Assembly (NCBI GenBank): GCA_023265625.1
Contig: JAHFST010000001.1
Coordinates: 33,265 to 97,264, forward strand
From: Deltaproteobacteria bacterium
Lineage (GTDB): Bacteria > UBA10199 > JACPAL01 > JAHFST01
DNA length: 64,000 bases
Reading direction: 5' to 3'
Positions 51,132-58,254 of the stretch are shown in pieces; positions within the stretch are counted from its first letter, which is position 1, and the number at the start of each line of letters is the position of its first letter. The notes below the pieces were generated by a model. The model was not told the origin of the DNA. It saw only the letters and a list, made by a program, of their open reading frames with translations, and made no database searches. Position numbers and translations under genes: made by a program.

Positions 51132-52396
51132 GCCAGCCTCCCCGCCAGCAGACCACTTCCCACCGCCACCCCCATGCCGGAGTGATCGACGGCCGGATTG
51201 TATCCTGCCAAGAGAGACCCGGCCACCCGTAAGTTTTGATAAACAATATTGTTCCGCTCATCCACAGGTTGCAGCTGATCGTTGGTTTGGATCCCTACGG
51301 AGAATAATTCATGATTGGCTAAAAACTTTTTTTCCACCACTTTGCCGCTGAAGACCGGACCGGACGGGGTGATGGGGAGATGAAAGATGGGTTCGATAAA
51401 ACCGGCCTCTTTCCGGAGGCCGCCTGAGAGGTATTTTCCGGAGGCGAGGATAATTTGCTCAGTTGCTAATTGTAATTCCTGATCACCCTGATGCACATGT
51501 AGTTTTGTGATCCTACCAGTTGTCGCCTCGAAGCCTACGACTTGCCCCGTCATGACCTTGCGATTCTTGTCTGCGCCGGAATTGAGAAAACGATCGATGG
51601 ATTTTTGCAGCCTTAACCCGGGAACGGATGGGGGGAGGGACAAGGTTTCAAAACATGGGATGCCGGTTGTTTCGTGGAGTCGTGCCAAGATCTGGCCGGT
51701 GGTTTCCAGGCCAATGACGGGAGGTAGGATGACATGGGTTGGATGATACTGCTGACAGTGCTGCGCCACTTTCTGGCAAAACAATTCTAACCACTCTCCC
51801 TCAATTTTTTGCGCCAATTCAAAAGGCGAGCCGTACGGCTCTGGAAACTCGATCTCGGCGGTTTGTACGGGCAGCCCGCTTCGTCGACTCAGCACCTTGG
51901 CGGCCGACTTTGGGTGGCAGGTATTGAGATCTTTGATGCCTATTATCAAAAGAGATGCAGAGGATAAAGTGAGGAAGTTACCGGCGGCACCGCTCTTGGG
52001 AACGAAACCGGTGAGTTTCAGCGTACCCGCAGGGGTTAAGGCCAAGAAGCCTTGATCCAGGGAGCCCGCCAATGGGTAATTTAAGGTCTCGGTCACCATG
52101 GCAATCCCCTGAGCTAAGAAGGATGCTAGATCTCCCACTTGACGTTGGAGGTGGGCGTAGGGGTGGTGTGGATTCCATTTCAAGAGTTGCTGAATATTGT
52201 CACGTGGGGAGGTGGGGGTATGCCAAGAATCATCCGGGTGCCGCAATGGATTGCCGGCAATATCCCAGGCCCCGGATGAGAGGGCGGTGCTTCCGGGTCG
52301 CCCCCGAATGATGGTGACCTGCGCGCCCTTGCGCTCCGCCTCGAGCGCGGCGGCAATGGCGGCGATGCCGGATCCGATGATGGTTATTTGTGACAT
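51128..52396 (-). CDS. glpB: Anaerobic glycerol-3-phosphate dehydrogenase subunit B
   Basis: 422 residues. SQITIIGSGIAAIAAALEAERKGAQVTIIRGRPGSTALSSGAWDIAGNPL is the GlpB N-terminus (FAD/NAD-binding fold), and LRVAGSLLAGYNPAVDHSGMGVAVGSGLLAGRLA closes the protein. GlpB is the second flavin-binding or structural subunit of GlpABC, which oxidises sn-glycerol 3-phosphate to dihydroxyacetone phosphate at the membrane. One base after glpA ends. Confidence 0.9.
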   Translation of the reverse strand: MSQITIIGSGIAAIAAALEAERKGAQVTIIRGRPGSTALSSGAWDIAGNPLRHPDDSWHTPTSPRDNIQQLLKWNPHHPYAHLQRQVGDLASFLAQGIAMVTETLNYPLAGSLDQGFLALTPAGTLKLTGFVPKSGAAGNFLTLSSASLLIIGIKDLNTCHPKSAAKVLSRRSGLPVQTAEIEFPEPYGSPFELAQKIEGEWLELFCQKVAQHCQQYHPTHVILPPVIGLETTGQILARLHETTGIPCFETLSLPPSVPGLRLQKSIDRFLNSGADKNRKVMTGQVVGFEATTGRITKLHVHQGDQELQLATEQIILASGKYLSGGLRKEAGFIEPIFHLPITPSGPVFSGKVVEKKFLANHELFSVGIQTNDQLQPVDERNNIVYQNLRVAGSLLAGYNPAVDHSGMGVAVGSGLLAGRLA

Positions 52397-52397
52397 T

Positions 52398-54050
52398 TCA
52401 GTTATTCCCCAAATCCAAAACCCCTTGAAAAATCATTTGTAACATCTCTTCTTGTGCCACTTGATCTCCCCGTAAGATGGGGGCTCGTGCGACCCAGTTG
52501 TCCTGCAAAAAATCTTTTATATCCGAAATAAAATCGCCCGATTGTTGTAGGGGCGATCCTTGTGATCGCCCTTCTTCCAGCAAAGACGCCGCTGGCAGGG
52601 TACACAGGCACCCCTGGCAGGGCCCCATCCCAAGGCGGGTACGGCGACGGACATCACTTAAGGTCAGCGCCCCTTCGTCGACAATCGCATGCTGCGCCTC
52701 GCCCGTTGTGACGGGTTCACAGGGACAAATAATTGTTTTGGAAAAATCTTTTCGTTGCAACAGCTCCTTGGCCTTGCCTCCCTGGCGAAAGATCAGGCGT
52801 TCGGCCACATAGGGATGGATGTTAAACTCACTGGCCAGATGTTGCGGCTCTGGTACGGAGGCCCCACCAGGCAGTGGGACAACTGCTGTCCGGCAGGGCT
52901 GGTTAGAGTGCAATTTTTTGCAGATAAGATCGGTGGCCTCTTCGGCCATGATGCGGAAGGAGGCTAATTTCCCTCCCAACATGGTGAGCAGCCCCGAGAC
53001 GCCATCGCGCTCTTCATGATCGACGATCTCATGTTCCCGAGAGAGCTCATCTTCGTAGACACCGCGGCCATAGAGGGTCGGGCGTACGCCGCGCCACGTG
53101 GTGATGATGCGCGCCTGGCGGATTTCGGGAAAGACGGGTGCGATCCCTTCCAGTAAATATTCAATCTCGTCCTCGGTGACGGGGATGTTGTCGAGATCGC
53201 CAAAATAATCGTCATCCGTGGTGCCGAGCAGGGTGGTGTTTTCGTGTGGATTAATAAAAATTTGCCGCCCATCGATGCATTGGGAAATCACGGCCATATT
53301 GGTGAGGCGGCGATCAAACAAGAGGTGGATGCCCTTCGACGGCCGTAGTTTGACCTCGACCCCGGCCATTGCGGCTAATTGCGGGGCCCAAGGCCCGGTG
53401 GCATTAAACACCATTTTGGCGCGGATGGTCAGCTCCTCGCCGGTCTTGGTATGACGGGTGACCACGCCATAGACCAGGTCTCTGTCGCGCAAGATTTGTT
53501 TGACCAAGGTGTGATTGCGAATCGTGGCCCCGAAATCTCGGGCGGACAGGGCGTTGGACACGCACAGCCGCTGCGTATCAATCCCCCATTCATCGAAGGT
53601 GATGGCCCCCAAGGTATCGGAAGGCAGTGATGGTTCGAGTTTTTGCACCTCCTCTTTGGAAAGTCGCGTATGGCTCTTGCCCCCCTTCATCGGGGAAAAT
53701 CGGTCATAGGCCTCAAAAAATGTCTCCACCAATTCCAAACTCCAGAGGGCCTTGAGTTTTGCTTTGTTTTCTTGGCGCACCGGGACCAGAAATGGGATGC
53801 GAAAGCAGAGGTGGGGGGCGATATGCCGGATGGCGGCGGCGTCTTGGCAGGCGAGCTTGGTCGTCCCGATCTCGTACTGCATGTAACGGGGGCCGCCATG
53901 GATCATCCCGGAAGAGGCCCCTGTGGTGCCAGCGGAAAAATCGTTTTTTTCCACCAATAAAGTTTTCAGACCACGCATCGCGGCATCTCGGGCAATCCCG
54001 GTGCCGTTGCAGCCTCCGCCAATGACGATTAGATCGTAAGTTTCAACCAT
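52398..54050 (-). CDS. glpA: Anaerobic glycerol-3-phosphate dehydrogenase subunit A
   Basis: 550 residues from the ATG at 54050. DLIVIGGGCNGTGIARDAAMRGLKTLLVEKNDFSAGTTGASSGMIHGG (FAD binding and substrate loop), and a C-terminal BFD-type [2Fe-2S] site: CPCEP...CQGCLC. Length is close to E. coli GlpA. Near residues 494-501 the gene contains one of the in-frame GTAGGGGC palindromes (52547-52575), coding GRSQGSPLQ in the linker after the iron-sulfur motif. The longer frame reaches into the hairpin at 54104-54151 and is not used. No clear ribosome binding site. Confidence 0.92.
   Translation of the reverse strand: MVETYDLIVIGGGCNGTGIARDAAMRGLKTLLVEKNDFSAGTTGASSGMIHGGPRYMQYEIGTTKLACQDAAAIRHIAPHLCFRIPFLVPVRQENKAKLKALWSLELVETFFEAYDRFSPMKGGKSHTRLSKEEVQKLEPSLPSDTLGAITFDEWGIDTQRLCVSNALSARDFGATIRNHTLVKQILRDRDLVYGVVTRHTKTGEELTIRAKMVFNATGPWAPQLAAMAGVEVKLRPSKGIHLLFDRRLTNMAVISQCIDGRQIFINPHENTTLLGTTDDDYFGDLDNIPVTEDEIEYLLEGIAPVFPEIRQARIITTWRGVRPTLYGRGVYEDELSREHEIVDHEERDGVSGLLTMLGGKLASFRIMAEEATDLICKKLHSNQPCRTAVVPLPGGASVPEPQHLASEFNIHPYVAERLIFRQGGKAKELLQRKDFSKTIICPCEPVTTGEAQHAIVDEGALTLSDVRRRTRLGMGPCQGCLCTLPAASLLEEGRSQGSPLQQSGDFISDIKDFLQDNWVARAPILRGDQVAQEEMLQMIFQGVLDLGNN
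52547..52575. repeat. GTAGGGGC palindromic element, copy 1 (inside glpA)
   Basis: Arms GGGCGATC (52551-52558) and GATCGCCC (52564-52571) around a five-base centre, preceded by the family edge GTAG. It shares that GTAGGGGC edge with copies 2-4 but has a different inner arm. It is translated as part of GlpA without breaking the frame. Confidence 0.75.
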
Positions 54051-54103
54051 AAGAAGGCTGGTATTTATAGGAAAGTTGGGGGAAATGTCTAACACTTTAG
54101 CAA

Positions 54104-54151
54104 CCACAACTGTGTTGTTGATTTTCATTAAAATCAGCAACACAGTTGTGG
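54104..54151. repeat. 48-base near-perfect inverted repeat upstream of glpA
   Basis: Left arm 54104-54125 (begins CCACAACTGTGTTG) and right arm 54130-54151 pair over 22 bases with one G-T position and a four-base centre (CATT). It lies between the yoeB stop and the glpA start, 54 bases upstream of the glpA ATG. Neither strand has a T-run after it, so it is not a classical terminator. It could be a transcription-factor site, an mRNA hairpin for the glp operon or a small repeat element. Confidence 0.85.
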
Positions 54152-54175
54152 AATATCATTGATGCATCGGTTGTT

Positions 54176-54430
54176 TTAATAATGATACCGAAGTTGCGCG
54201 ATCCAGATCATGGAGTCTGTAATCTTGTATACAAGTCGATGCTCGTCTGTGATGCGCCGGGACCAGTAGCCGGAGAGGGCGTGCCGGAGCGGTTCCGGTT
54301 TGCCGGTGCCTTGGTAGGGGGTTCGTGAGATTTCCTTGAGTAGGGCATTGATGCGTTCGATAAGCCTTCGGTCATGGCGCTGCCAGTAACCGTAATCCTC
54401 CCAAGCCTGCTCCGAAAAGACCAATTTCAT
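54176..54430 (-). CDS. yoeB: YoeB-type toxin, mRNA interferase
   Basis: 84 residues from the ATG at 54430, the normal YoeB size. MKLVFSEQAWEDYGYW at the N-terminus; SGYWSRRITDEHRLVYKI holds the Arg and Glu/His region, and the C-terminal LRYHY ends in the His-Tyr pair needed for ribosome-dependent mRNA cleavage. It overlaps the antitoxin gene by 4 bases (ATGA). Appears intact. Confidence 0.95.
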   Translation of the reverse strand: MKLVFSEQAWEDYGYWQRHDRRLIERINALLKEISRTPYQGTGKPEPLRHALSGYWSRRITDEHRLVYKITDSMIWIAQLRYHY

Positions 54431-54678
54431 ACCGATAATGTCTTTATTTTCCCTTTTCCTTTTTCCAACTGGTCGATGGATTTCAACAACCGGCGGGTAT
54501 TCTTTGGGCTGCGCAGAAGATAGGCGGTTTCCTCCAAAGAACGGTAGTCCTCCAGGGAGAGCATGATGACGGCGGCGTCTCCCTTGCGAGTAATGATAAG
54601 AGGTGAGTGATCTTGGCAAACCCGGTCGATGGCGGAAGCCAACTTAGCCCGGGCGTCGGTGTAAGTCATTGTATCCAT
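54427..54678 (-). CDS. yefM: YefM-type antitoxin
   Basis: 83 residues from the ATG at 54678 with AGGGAG nine bases upstream. MDTMTYTDARAKLASAIDRVCQDHSPLIITRKGDAAVIMLSLEDYRSLEET is the Phd/YefM DNA-binding domain; the rest is the toxin-wrapping tail. It neutralises YoeB and, with it, represses the pair by binding the operator at 54705-54724. The longer frame in the same register runs through that operator and is not used. Confidence 0.95.
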   Translation of the reverse strand: MDTMTYTDARAKLASAIDRVCQDHSPLIITRKGDAAVIMLSLEDYRSLEETAYLLRSPKNTRRLLKSIDQLEKGKGKIKTLSV

Positions 54679-54704
54679 AAAATGGCTCCCTTCTGATTCA
54701 ATAC

Positions 54705-54724
54705 ATGTACAATATCCTGTACAT
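54705..54724. promoter_or_regulatory. YefM-YoeB operator (paired TGTACA boxes)
   Basis: ATGTACA (54705-54711) and TGTACAT (54718-54724) form a perfect inverted repeat with a six-base centre; the two TGTACA hexamers (54706-54711 and 54718-54723) are 12 bases apart centre to centre, as in the E. coli yefM-yoeB operator. It stands 27 bases upstream of the antitoxin ATG. Confidence 0.85.
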
Positions 54725-54728
54725 ATTG

Positions 54729-55652
54729 TCAAGGGAATTTCTCTGGAAAACTTTCATAAAACAACCCATACCGCACCCCCCGATCGCTGACCAAGACCTG
54801 GTCCACTTGGAGGGCTAGCATGATTTGGTGCAGCAGGAGGGTGCCGGCCAAGATGGTATCCTCCCGGCCTTTCACCATGCCGGGGAGGGCGCGCAATGCC
54901 TCCAAAGGCATTTGGGAGAAGCGGGTGATCCATGTTTCGACATCGGTTCGTTTCAGGATGGCCCCTTGGATCAATTCCGGGGTCCAGGTGGTGAGGCCTT
55001 GATGGATGGCGGCCAGGGTGGTGACGGAACCGGCAAGGCCGACCAGGGTCGGTGTGGGGGCGTATGGCAATACGCCCCTACAAAGGCCGATTGTTACCTC
55101 CTGCGCCACATAATCCCGCAACACCTGAAATTCCTCCGGTGTCGGCGGGATATGTTTCAAAAATTGCTCTGAAAGGACCACCGCCCCCAATTCGAGACTC
55201 ACCCCACCATTTTGATTGATCACCTCAGTGCTGCCGCCACCAATGTCCAGGGCGACCAGATTGTCTTGTCCAAAATCATGGGTGACAGAAAGATAGGATA
55301 GCCGTGCCTCTTCGTCCCCGGAAAGAAGCCGCGTCTCCCAGCCAAATCGCGTCCCGATCTCTTGCAAAAAATCAGGACCGTCATCGGCCCGGCGAAAGGC
55401 AGACATGCCGGCGACGATCACCCGCTGCACCTCGAGTGTTTTGCAAATTTCATGATAATCTTCTAGGATCCGCAGAGTGCGGGTGCGGGCGGTGGGTAAA
55501 AAACGCTTATTTTTGTGTAACCCTTCGCCCAGGCGACTGATCTGTGCCTCATCACGCAGGATTTGTAGGGGCGTATTGCCATACGCCCCTACAGGGTCCC
55601 GTGCAATCAACAGCAGGACCGTATTTGTACCAATATCAATAATGGCGCGCAT
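54729..55652 (-). CDS. ppx: Ppx/GppA family phosphatase (exopolyphosphatase)
   Basis: 307 residues from the ATG at 55652. IIDIGTNTVLLLIARD (phosphate-1 loop), VIVAGMSAFRRADDGPDFLQEI, LSGDEEARLSYLSVTHDF, LVALDIGGGSTEVI and VGLAGSVTTLAAI match the Ppx/GppA actin-like fold. It degrades polyphosphate or pppGpp in the cytoplasm. Two copies of the same 30-base palindrome are embedded in frame: residues 20-30 (PVGAYGNTPLQ) and about 191-200 (CRGVLPYAPT), in opposite orientation and different reading frame. Both fall in loop regions. Confidence 0.92.
   Translation of the reverse strand: MRAIIDIGTNTVLLLIARDPVGAYGNTPLQILRDEAQISRLGEGLHKNKRFLPTARTRTLRILEDYHEICKTLEVQRVIVAGMSAFRRADDGPDFLQEIGTRFGWETRLLSGDEEARLSYLSVTHDFGQDNLVALDIGGGSTEVINQNGGVSLELGAVVLSEQFLKHIPPTPEEFQVLRDYVAQEVTIGLCRGVLPYAPTPTLVGLAGSVTTLAAIHQGLTTWTPELIQGAILKRTDVETWITRFSQMPLEALRALPGMVKGREDTILAGTLLLHQIMLALQVDQVLVSDRGVRYGLFYESFPEKFP
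55053..55082 (-). repeat. GTAGGGGC palindromic element, copy 2 (inside ppx)
   Basis: 30 bases; arms GGGGCGTAT (55057-55065) and ATACGCCCC (55070-55078) around a four-base centre. Its reverse complement differs from copy 3 at a single base. It is a multiple of three long and lies in frame in ppx. Confidence 0.85.
55564..55593 (+). repeat. GTAGGGGC palindromic element, copy 3 (inside ppx)
   Basis: 30 bases running from TGTAGGGGCG to GCCCCTACA with inner arms GGCGTAT and ATACGCC. Nearly identical to the inverted copy 2 half a kilobase away, yet read in another frame by the same gene (PVGAYGNTPLQ). Confidence 0.88.
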
Positions 55653-55661
55653 GAGTGTTTT

Positions 55662-55686
55662 CCCCCCTCTTAAAGTAAGAGGGGGG
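55662..55686. repeat. C6/G6 inverted repeat between tolB and ppx
   Basis: Arms CCCCCCTCTTA (55662-55672) and TAAGAGGGGGG (55676-55686) with a three-base centre; another G6 run follows at 55689-55694. It fills most of the 44 bases between ppx and tolB. No T-run follows on either strand, so a terminator is unlikely. It looks like a different small interspersed-repeat family. Confidence 0.7.
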
Positions 55687-55696
55687 CAGGGGGGTG

Positions 55697-57034
55697 TTAT
55701 TCCTTCGGCCCCCAAGCCGGTTGCAACGCCGCCCCCTTGTAAGGCAACGCTGTCTGGTTGGTCCCGTCGTCGCGCATGATAACGACTTGCGACTTGCCAT
55801 TGCGGGTCGAACTGCAGGACACAAAACGGGCATTCGGGGCCCAGGTTGGGCTTTCATTGCTGCCCATGCCAGAGGTGAGACGTTGGATGCTGGATCCATC
55901 GGAATTCATGACAAAGATATCCCAAGTGCCACTATCCCTACCCTGAAACAGGATCTTGTCTCCCTTTGGCGACCAGGATGGGTTGTCGTTTTGATAGCCC
56001 ACGTAGGTGAGCCGTTCGCCCGTTGACTTAAAAATATGGAGATTGCCGGCCCGCTCGGAGGCAAAGACAAAGGTGCTGCCATCGGGCGACCAGGAGGGGT
56101 TGACATCGATCCCAAAGCTCTTGGTGAGTTGCCGGATGATTTTACCATTGAGTCCCATCAGGTAGATCTCGGTGTCACCGGTCACTGCCGAGGCGACGGC
56201 GATGGCATCACCACTGGGGGTGAAGGCGGGCGAGAGGTTGATGTTGCCATTGGAGGTGATCTTTCGGCTGCCTCCTTTGGCACCGGTGACATAAATCTCG
56301 GGACGCCCCTCTTTGCCGAAACCTGAATAAGCAATGCGTCCCCCCGGGCCCCATGAGGGAGAGAGGTCGATGGAACCATCCTTGGTCACGGTATGGGCAT
56401 TGTCGCCGTCCATATCCATCACGCCGATCTCTTTCTTATGTTTGCCGGCAATTACCGTGAAGGCGATCTTGGTGTCAAAGACGCCGTCCTCGCCCGTGAG
56501 CTCCTTCATCACTTCATTGGCAAAGTGGTGGGCCACCACGGACATATCCTTGGGGTCGGCTCGATAGGTGCGTCCCAGGATATGTTGTCCGAGGAACGGG
56601 TCGTAAAGATGTAGCTCTGTGGTGACCGTACTGCCGTCAAAGCGATAATCACCGCTCACCAGGGCCTGCGCCCCCACGAGGGTCCAGGGGGCGAATTTGA
56701 TGGTGGCCGGATTGGATGAACGCGCCGCCGGGTCGTTGGGAAATTGCGCCGGGTCCATCAGGTCGAAGAGTCCCGTGAGTTTGAGGTCGCTGCGAATTTT
56801 TTCGCTGACCTTGCGGTCCCAATCTCCCGAGTTTTTGCCCCCGTTGGCGGTCAACGGCGTTACGGCAATGGGAAATTTTTTCTCCGAGGGTTGATCGACC
56901 TGAATATAGATGCGGGCCCCAGCTGGGGAGCTGAACAGTAGGCAGATAATTCCCAGTAGGGGCACAGCATGCTGTGCCCTTATCCTAGATGGTCTTGGCA
57001 TTTTGCGGACGAAATTCAACAATAAACCCTTCAT
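55697..57034 (-). CDS. tolB: Tol-Pal system beta-propeller protein TolB
   Basis: 445 residues. N-terminal domain RIYIQVDQPSEKKFPIAVTPL, then PD40 propeller repeats (LSPSWGPGGRIAYS, LSPAFTPSGDAIAVAS, VNPSWSPDGSTFVFAS, DNPSWSPKGDKILFQG, ESPTWAPNARFVSCSS). Periplasmic partner of TolA and Pal in envelope constriction. The ATG at 57034 has GGGAGG seven bases upstream and overlaps tolA by 50 bases. The signal peptide has an unusually long n-region because palindrome copy 4 (56955-56982) codes residues about 18-27 just before the hydrophobic core. Confidence 0.93.
   Translation of the reverse strand: MKGLLLNFVRKMPRPSRIRAQHAVPLLGIICLLFSSPAGARIYIQVDQPSEKKFPIAVTPLTANGGKNSGDWDRKVSEKIRSDLKLTGLFDLMDPAQFPNDPAARSSNPATIKFAPWTLVGAQALVSGDYRFDGSTVTTELHLYDPFLGQHILGRTYRADPKDMSVVAHHFANEVMKELTGEDGVFDTKIAFTVIAGKHKKEIGVMDMDGDNAHTVTKDGSIDLSPSWGPGGRIAYSGFGKEGRPEIYVTGAKGGSRKITSNGNINLSPAFTPSGDAIAVASAVTGDTEIYLMGLNGKIIRQLTKSFGIDVNPSWSPDGSTFVFASERAGNLHIFKSTGERLTYVGYQNDNPSWSPKGDKILFQGRDSGTWDIFVMNSDGSSIQRLTSGMGSNESPTWAPNARFVSCSSTRNGKSQVVIMRDDGTNQTALPYKGAALQPAWGPKE
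56955..56982. repeat. GTAGGGGC palindromic element, copy 4 (in the tolB signal sequence)
   Basis: AGTAGGGGC edge with perfect uninterrupted arms GGGCACAGCA / TGCTGTGCCC (56960-56979). Translated in TolB as IRAQHAVPLL, part of the signal peptide. Confidence 0.75.
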
Positions 57035-57809
57035 TTAAAACCTCCCATTTGAGTCGTTCGGTTGGTGGTGGTAACGGTGACGCCTTTTCGACGGAGCGGA
57101 GTGCGGATTGGTCGAAGGATTCATTTCCTGACTTTTGTTCCCACTCCGTTTCGGTGACGGCGCCATGCTCATTAATATGGACAACGATCTTAGCAATCAA
57201 GCCATAAGTTGGATCGGCGTATTTAAGCGGGATAATCCATTCGTCCATAATTTTTTTTCGGATCTTTGCCTGGTAAATCACATATTCCGGATCGCTGATC
57301 GGGACGTACTGGGCGGTGGCACTGCCAAACGTGAAGCCTCCCGGTTGTGTTTCGGGAATTTGCGCCGCCTCGGGCGGGGCCGACTTGCCGCGCTCCGCGA
57401 CTTCTTTTGCCAAACGATCGAGCACGCTGGTGACGGCCTTTTGTTGTTTTGAGACGGTTGGTTTCTTGGGTAGATCGGGCAACGGTTTGGGTGGAGGCGC
57501 TTTTTTCGGTTCAGGCTTGGGTTCTGGTTTTGGTTGGGGCTTTTCGGGTTCCTTATAAGTCATCTCCGGCTTGACGGGGATGGTGGGGATTTCGGGAAGC
57601 CTTTTTTGTTCCTCGATGGTTGATTTGGGCAACCCCTCCGATTTCTTGACCGATGACCCCAAGGTGTCGTTGGGTCCCTTGGGGAGTTGCACCCAAACTA
57701 CTTTTTCTTGCTGAAAATGCTTGGCGCCAAAGGGAAGGTGAGGCGAGGCGATTAAAAACAACAGGAGGAAGAGATGGGTCCCTGCCGACCAATACATGTA
57801 TTTACGCAT
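56985..57809 (-). CDS. tolA: TolA/TonB-family energy-transducing protein
   Basis: About 274 residues from the ATG at 57809 (a GTG at 57821 is the alternative). One N-terminal membrane span (GTHLFLLLFLIAS), a Pro/Lys/Glu-rich rod with PKPEPKPEPKKAPPPKPLP, then a C-terminal TonB/TolA-type domain (WIIPLKYADPTYGLIAKIVVHINEHGAVTETEWEQKSGNESFDQSALRSVEKASPLPPP). It links the TolQR motor to TolB/Pal across the periplasm. Lies between tolR and tolB in the standard order. Confidence 0.9.
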   Translation of the reverse strand: MRKYMYWSAGTHLFLLLFLIASPHLPFGAKHFQQEKVVWVQLPKGPNDTLGSSVKKSEGLPKSTIEEQKRLPEIPTIPVKPEMTYKEPEKPQPKPEPKPEPKKAPPPKPLPDLPKKPTVSKQQKAVTSVLDRLAKEVAERGKSAPPEAAQIPETQPGGFTFGSATAQYVPISDPEYVIYQAKIRKKIMDEWIIPLKYADPTYGLIAKIVVHINEHGAVTETEWEQKSGNESFDQSALRSVEKASPLPPPTERLKWEVLNEGFIVEFRPQNAKTI

Positions 57810-57822
57810 GGATCTTCGCACA

Positions 57823-58254
57823 TTAATTCTGGGATCCTTGTTGAGTCTCCTCTTGAGTCACCAGGCCGACTCGTTCAATCCCTGATTTTTTGAGGAGCGA
57901 GACGGTTTTAACCACGAGTCCATAGTTGACCCCATCGTCGGCCCGGATAAATATCTCCCTTTTTTCTCGATGATTAAAAATCGTGGCGATCTTCCTATCG
58001 AGGTTTTCCAATGTGTAAGGTGTTTTGTCATCCTGTAAATAAAGACCACCGTCCTTGCTGACAGTCAAGGTCACATCCTGGTCTGTTCTTTCGATGGCGG
58101 GGGCCGAGGCCATGGGGAGATTGATGTCAAGCCCCTGTGATAAAAGCGGTGCTGTGACCATGAAGACAATCAAAAGAACCAGGATAACATCCACCAACGG
58201 GGTGATGTTGATCTCAGCGAGCGCTGTTTGATGCGAATTATTATTTACCTTCAT
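57823..58254 (-). CDS. tolR: Biopolymer transport protein TolR/ExbD
   Basis: 143 residues. INITPLVDVILVLLIVFMVTAPLLSQGLDINLPMA is the ExbD/TolR membrane segment with the conserved Asp that carries protons, followed by a periplasmic domain (IFIRADDGVNYGLVVKTVSLLKKSGIERVGLVT). Overlaps tolQ by 4 bases (ATGA). Confidence 0.95.
   Translation of the reverse strand: MKVNNNSHQTALAEINITPLVDVILVLLIVFMVTAPLLSQGLDINLPMASAPAIERTDQDVTLTVSKDGGLYLQDDKTPYTLENLDRKIATIFNHREKREIFIRADDGVNYGLVVKTVSLLKKSGIERVGLVTQEETQQGSQN

Noticed and set aside
52398..54143. Longer GlpA frame starting within the 48-base hairpin
   Set aside because: The FAD-binding start lies at 54050 and the extension is translated hairpin sequence.
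54104..54151. Hairpin as terminator of yefM-yoeB
   Set aside because: No run of T follows on the relevant strand and the stem is AT-rich.
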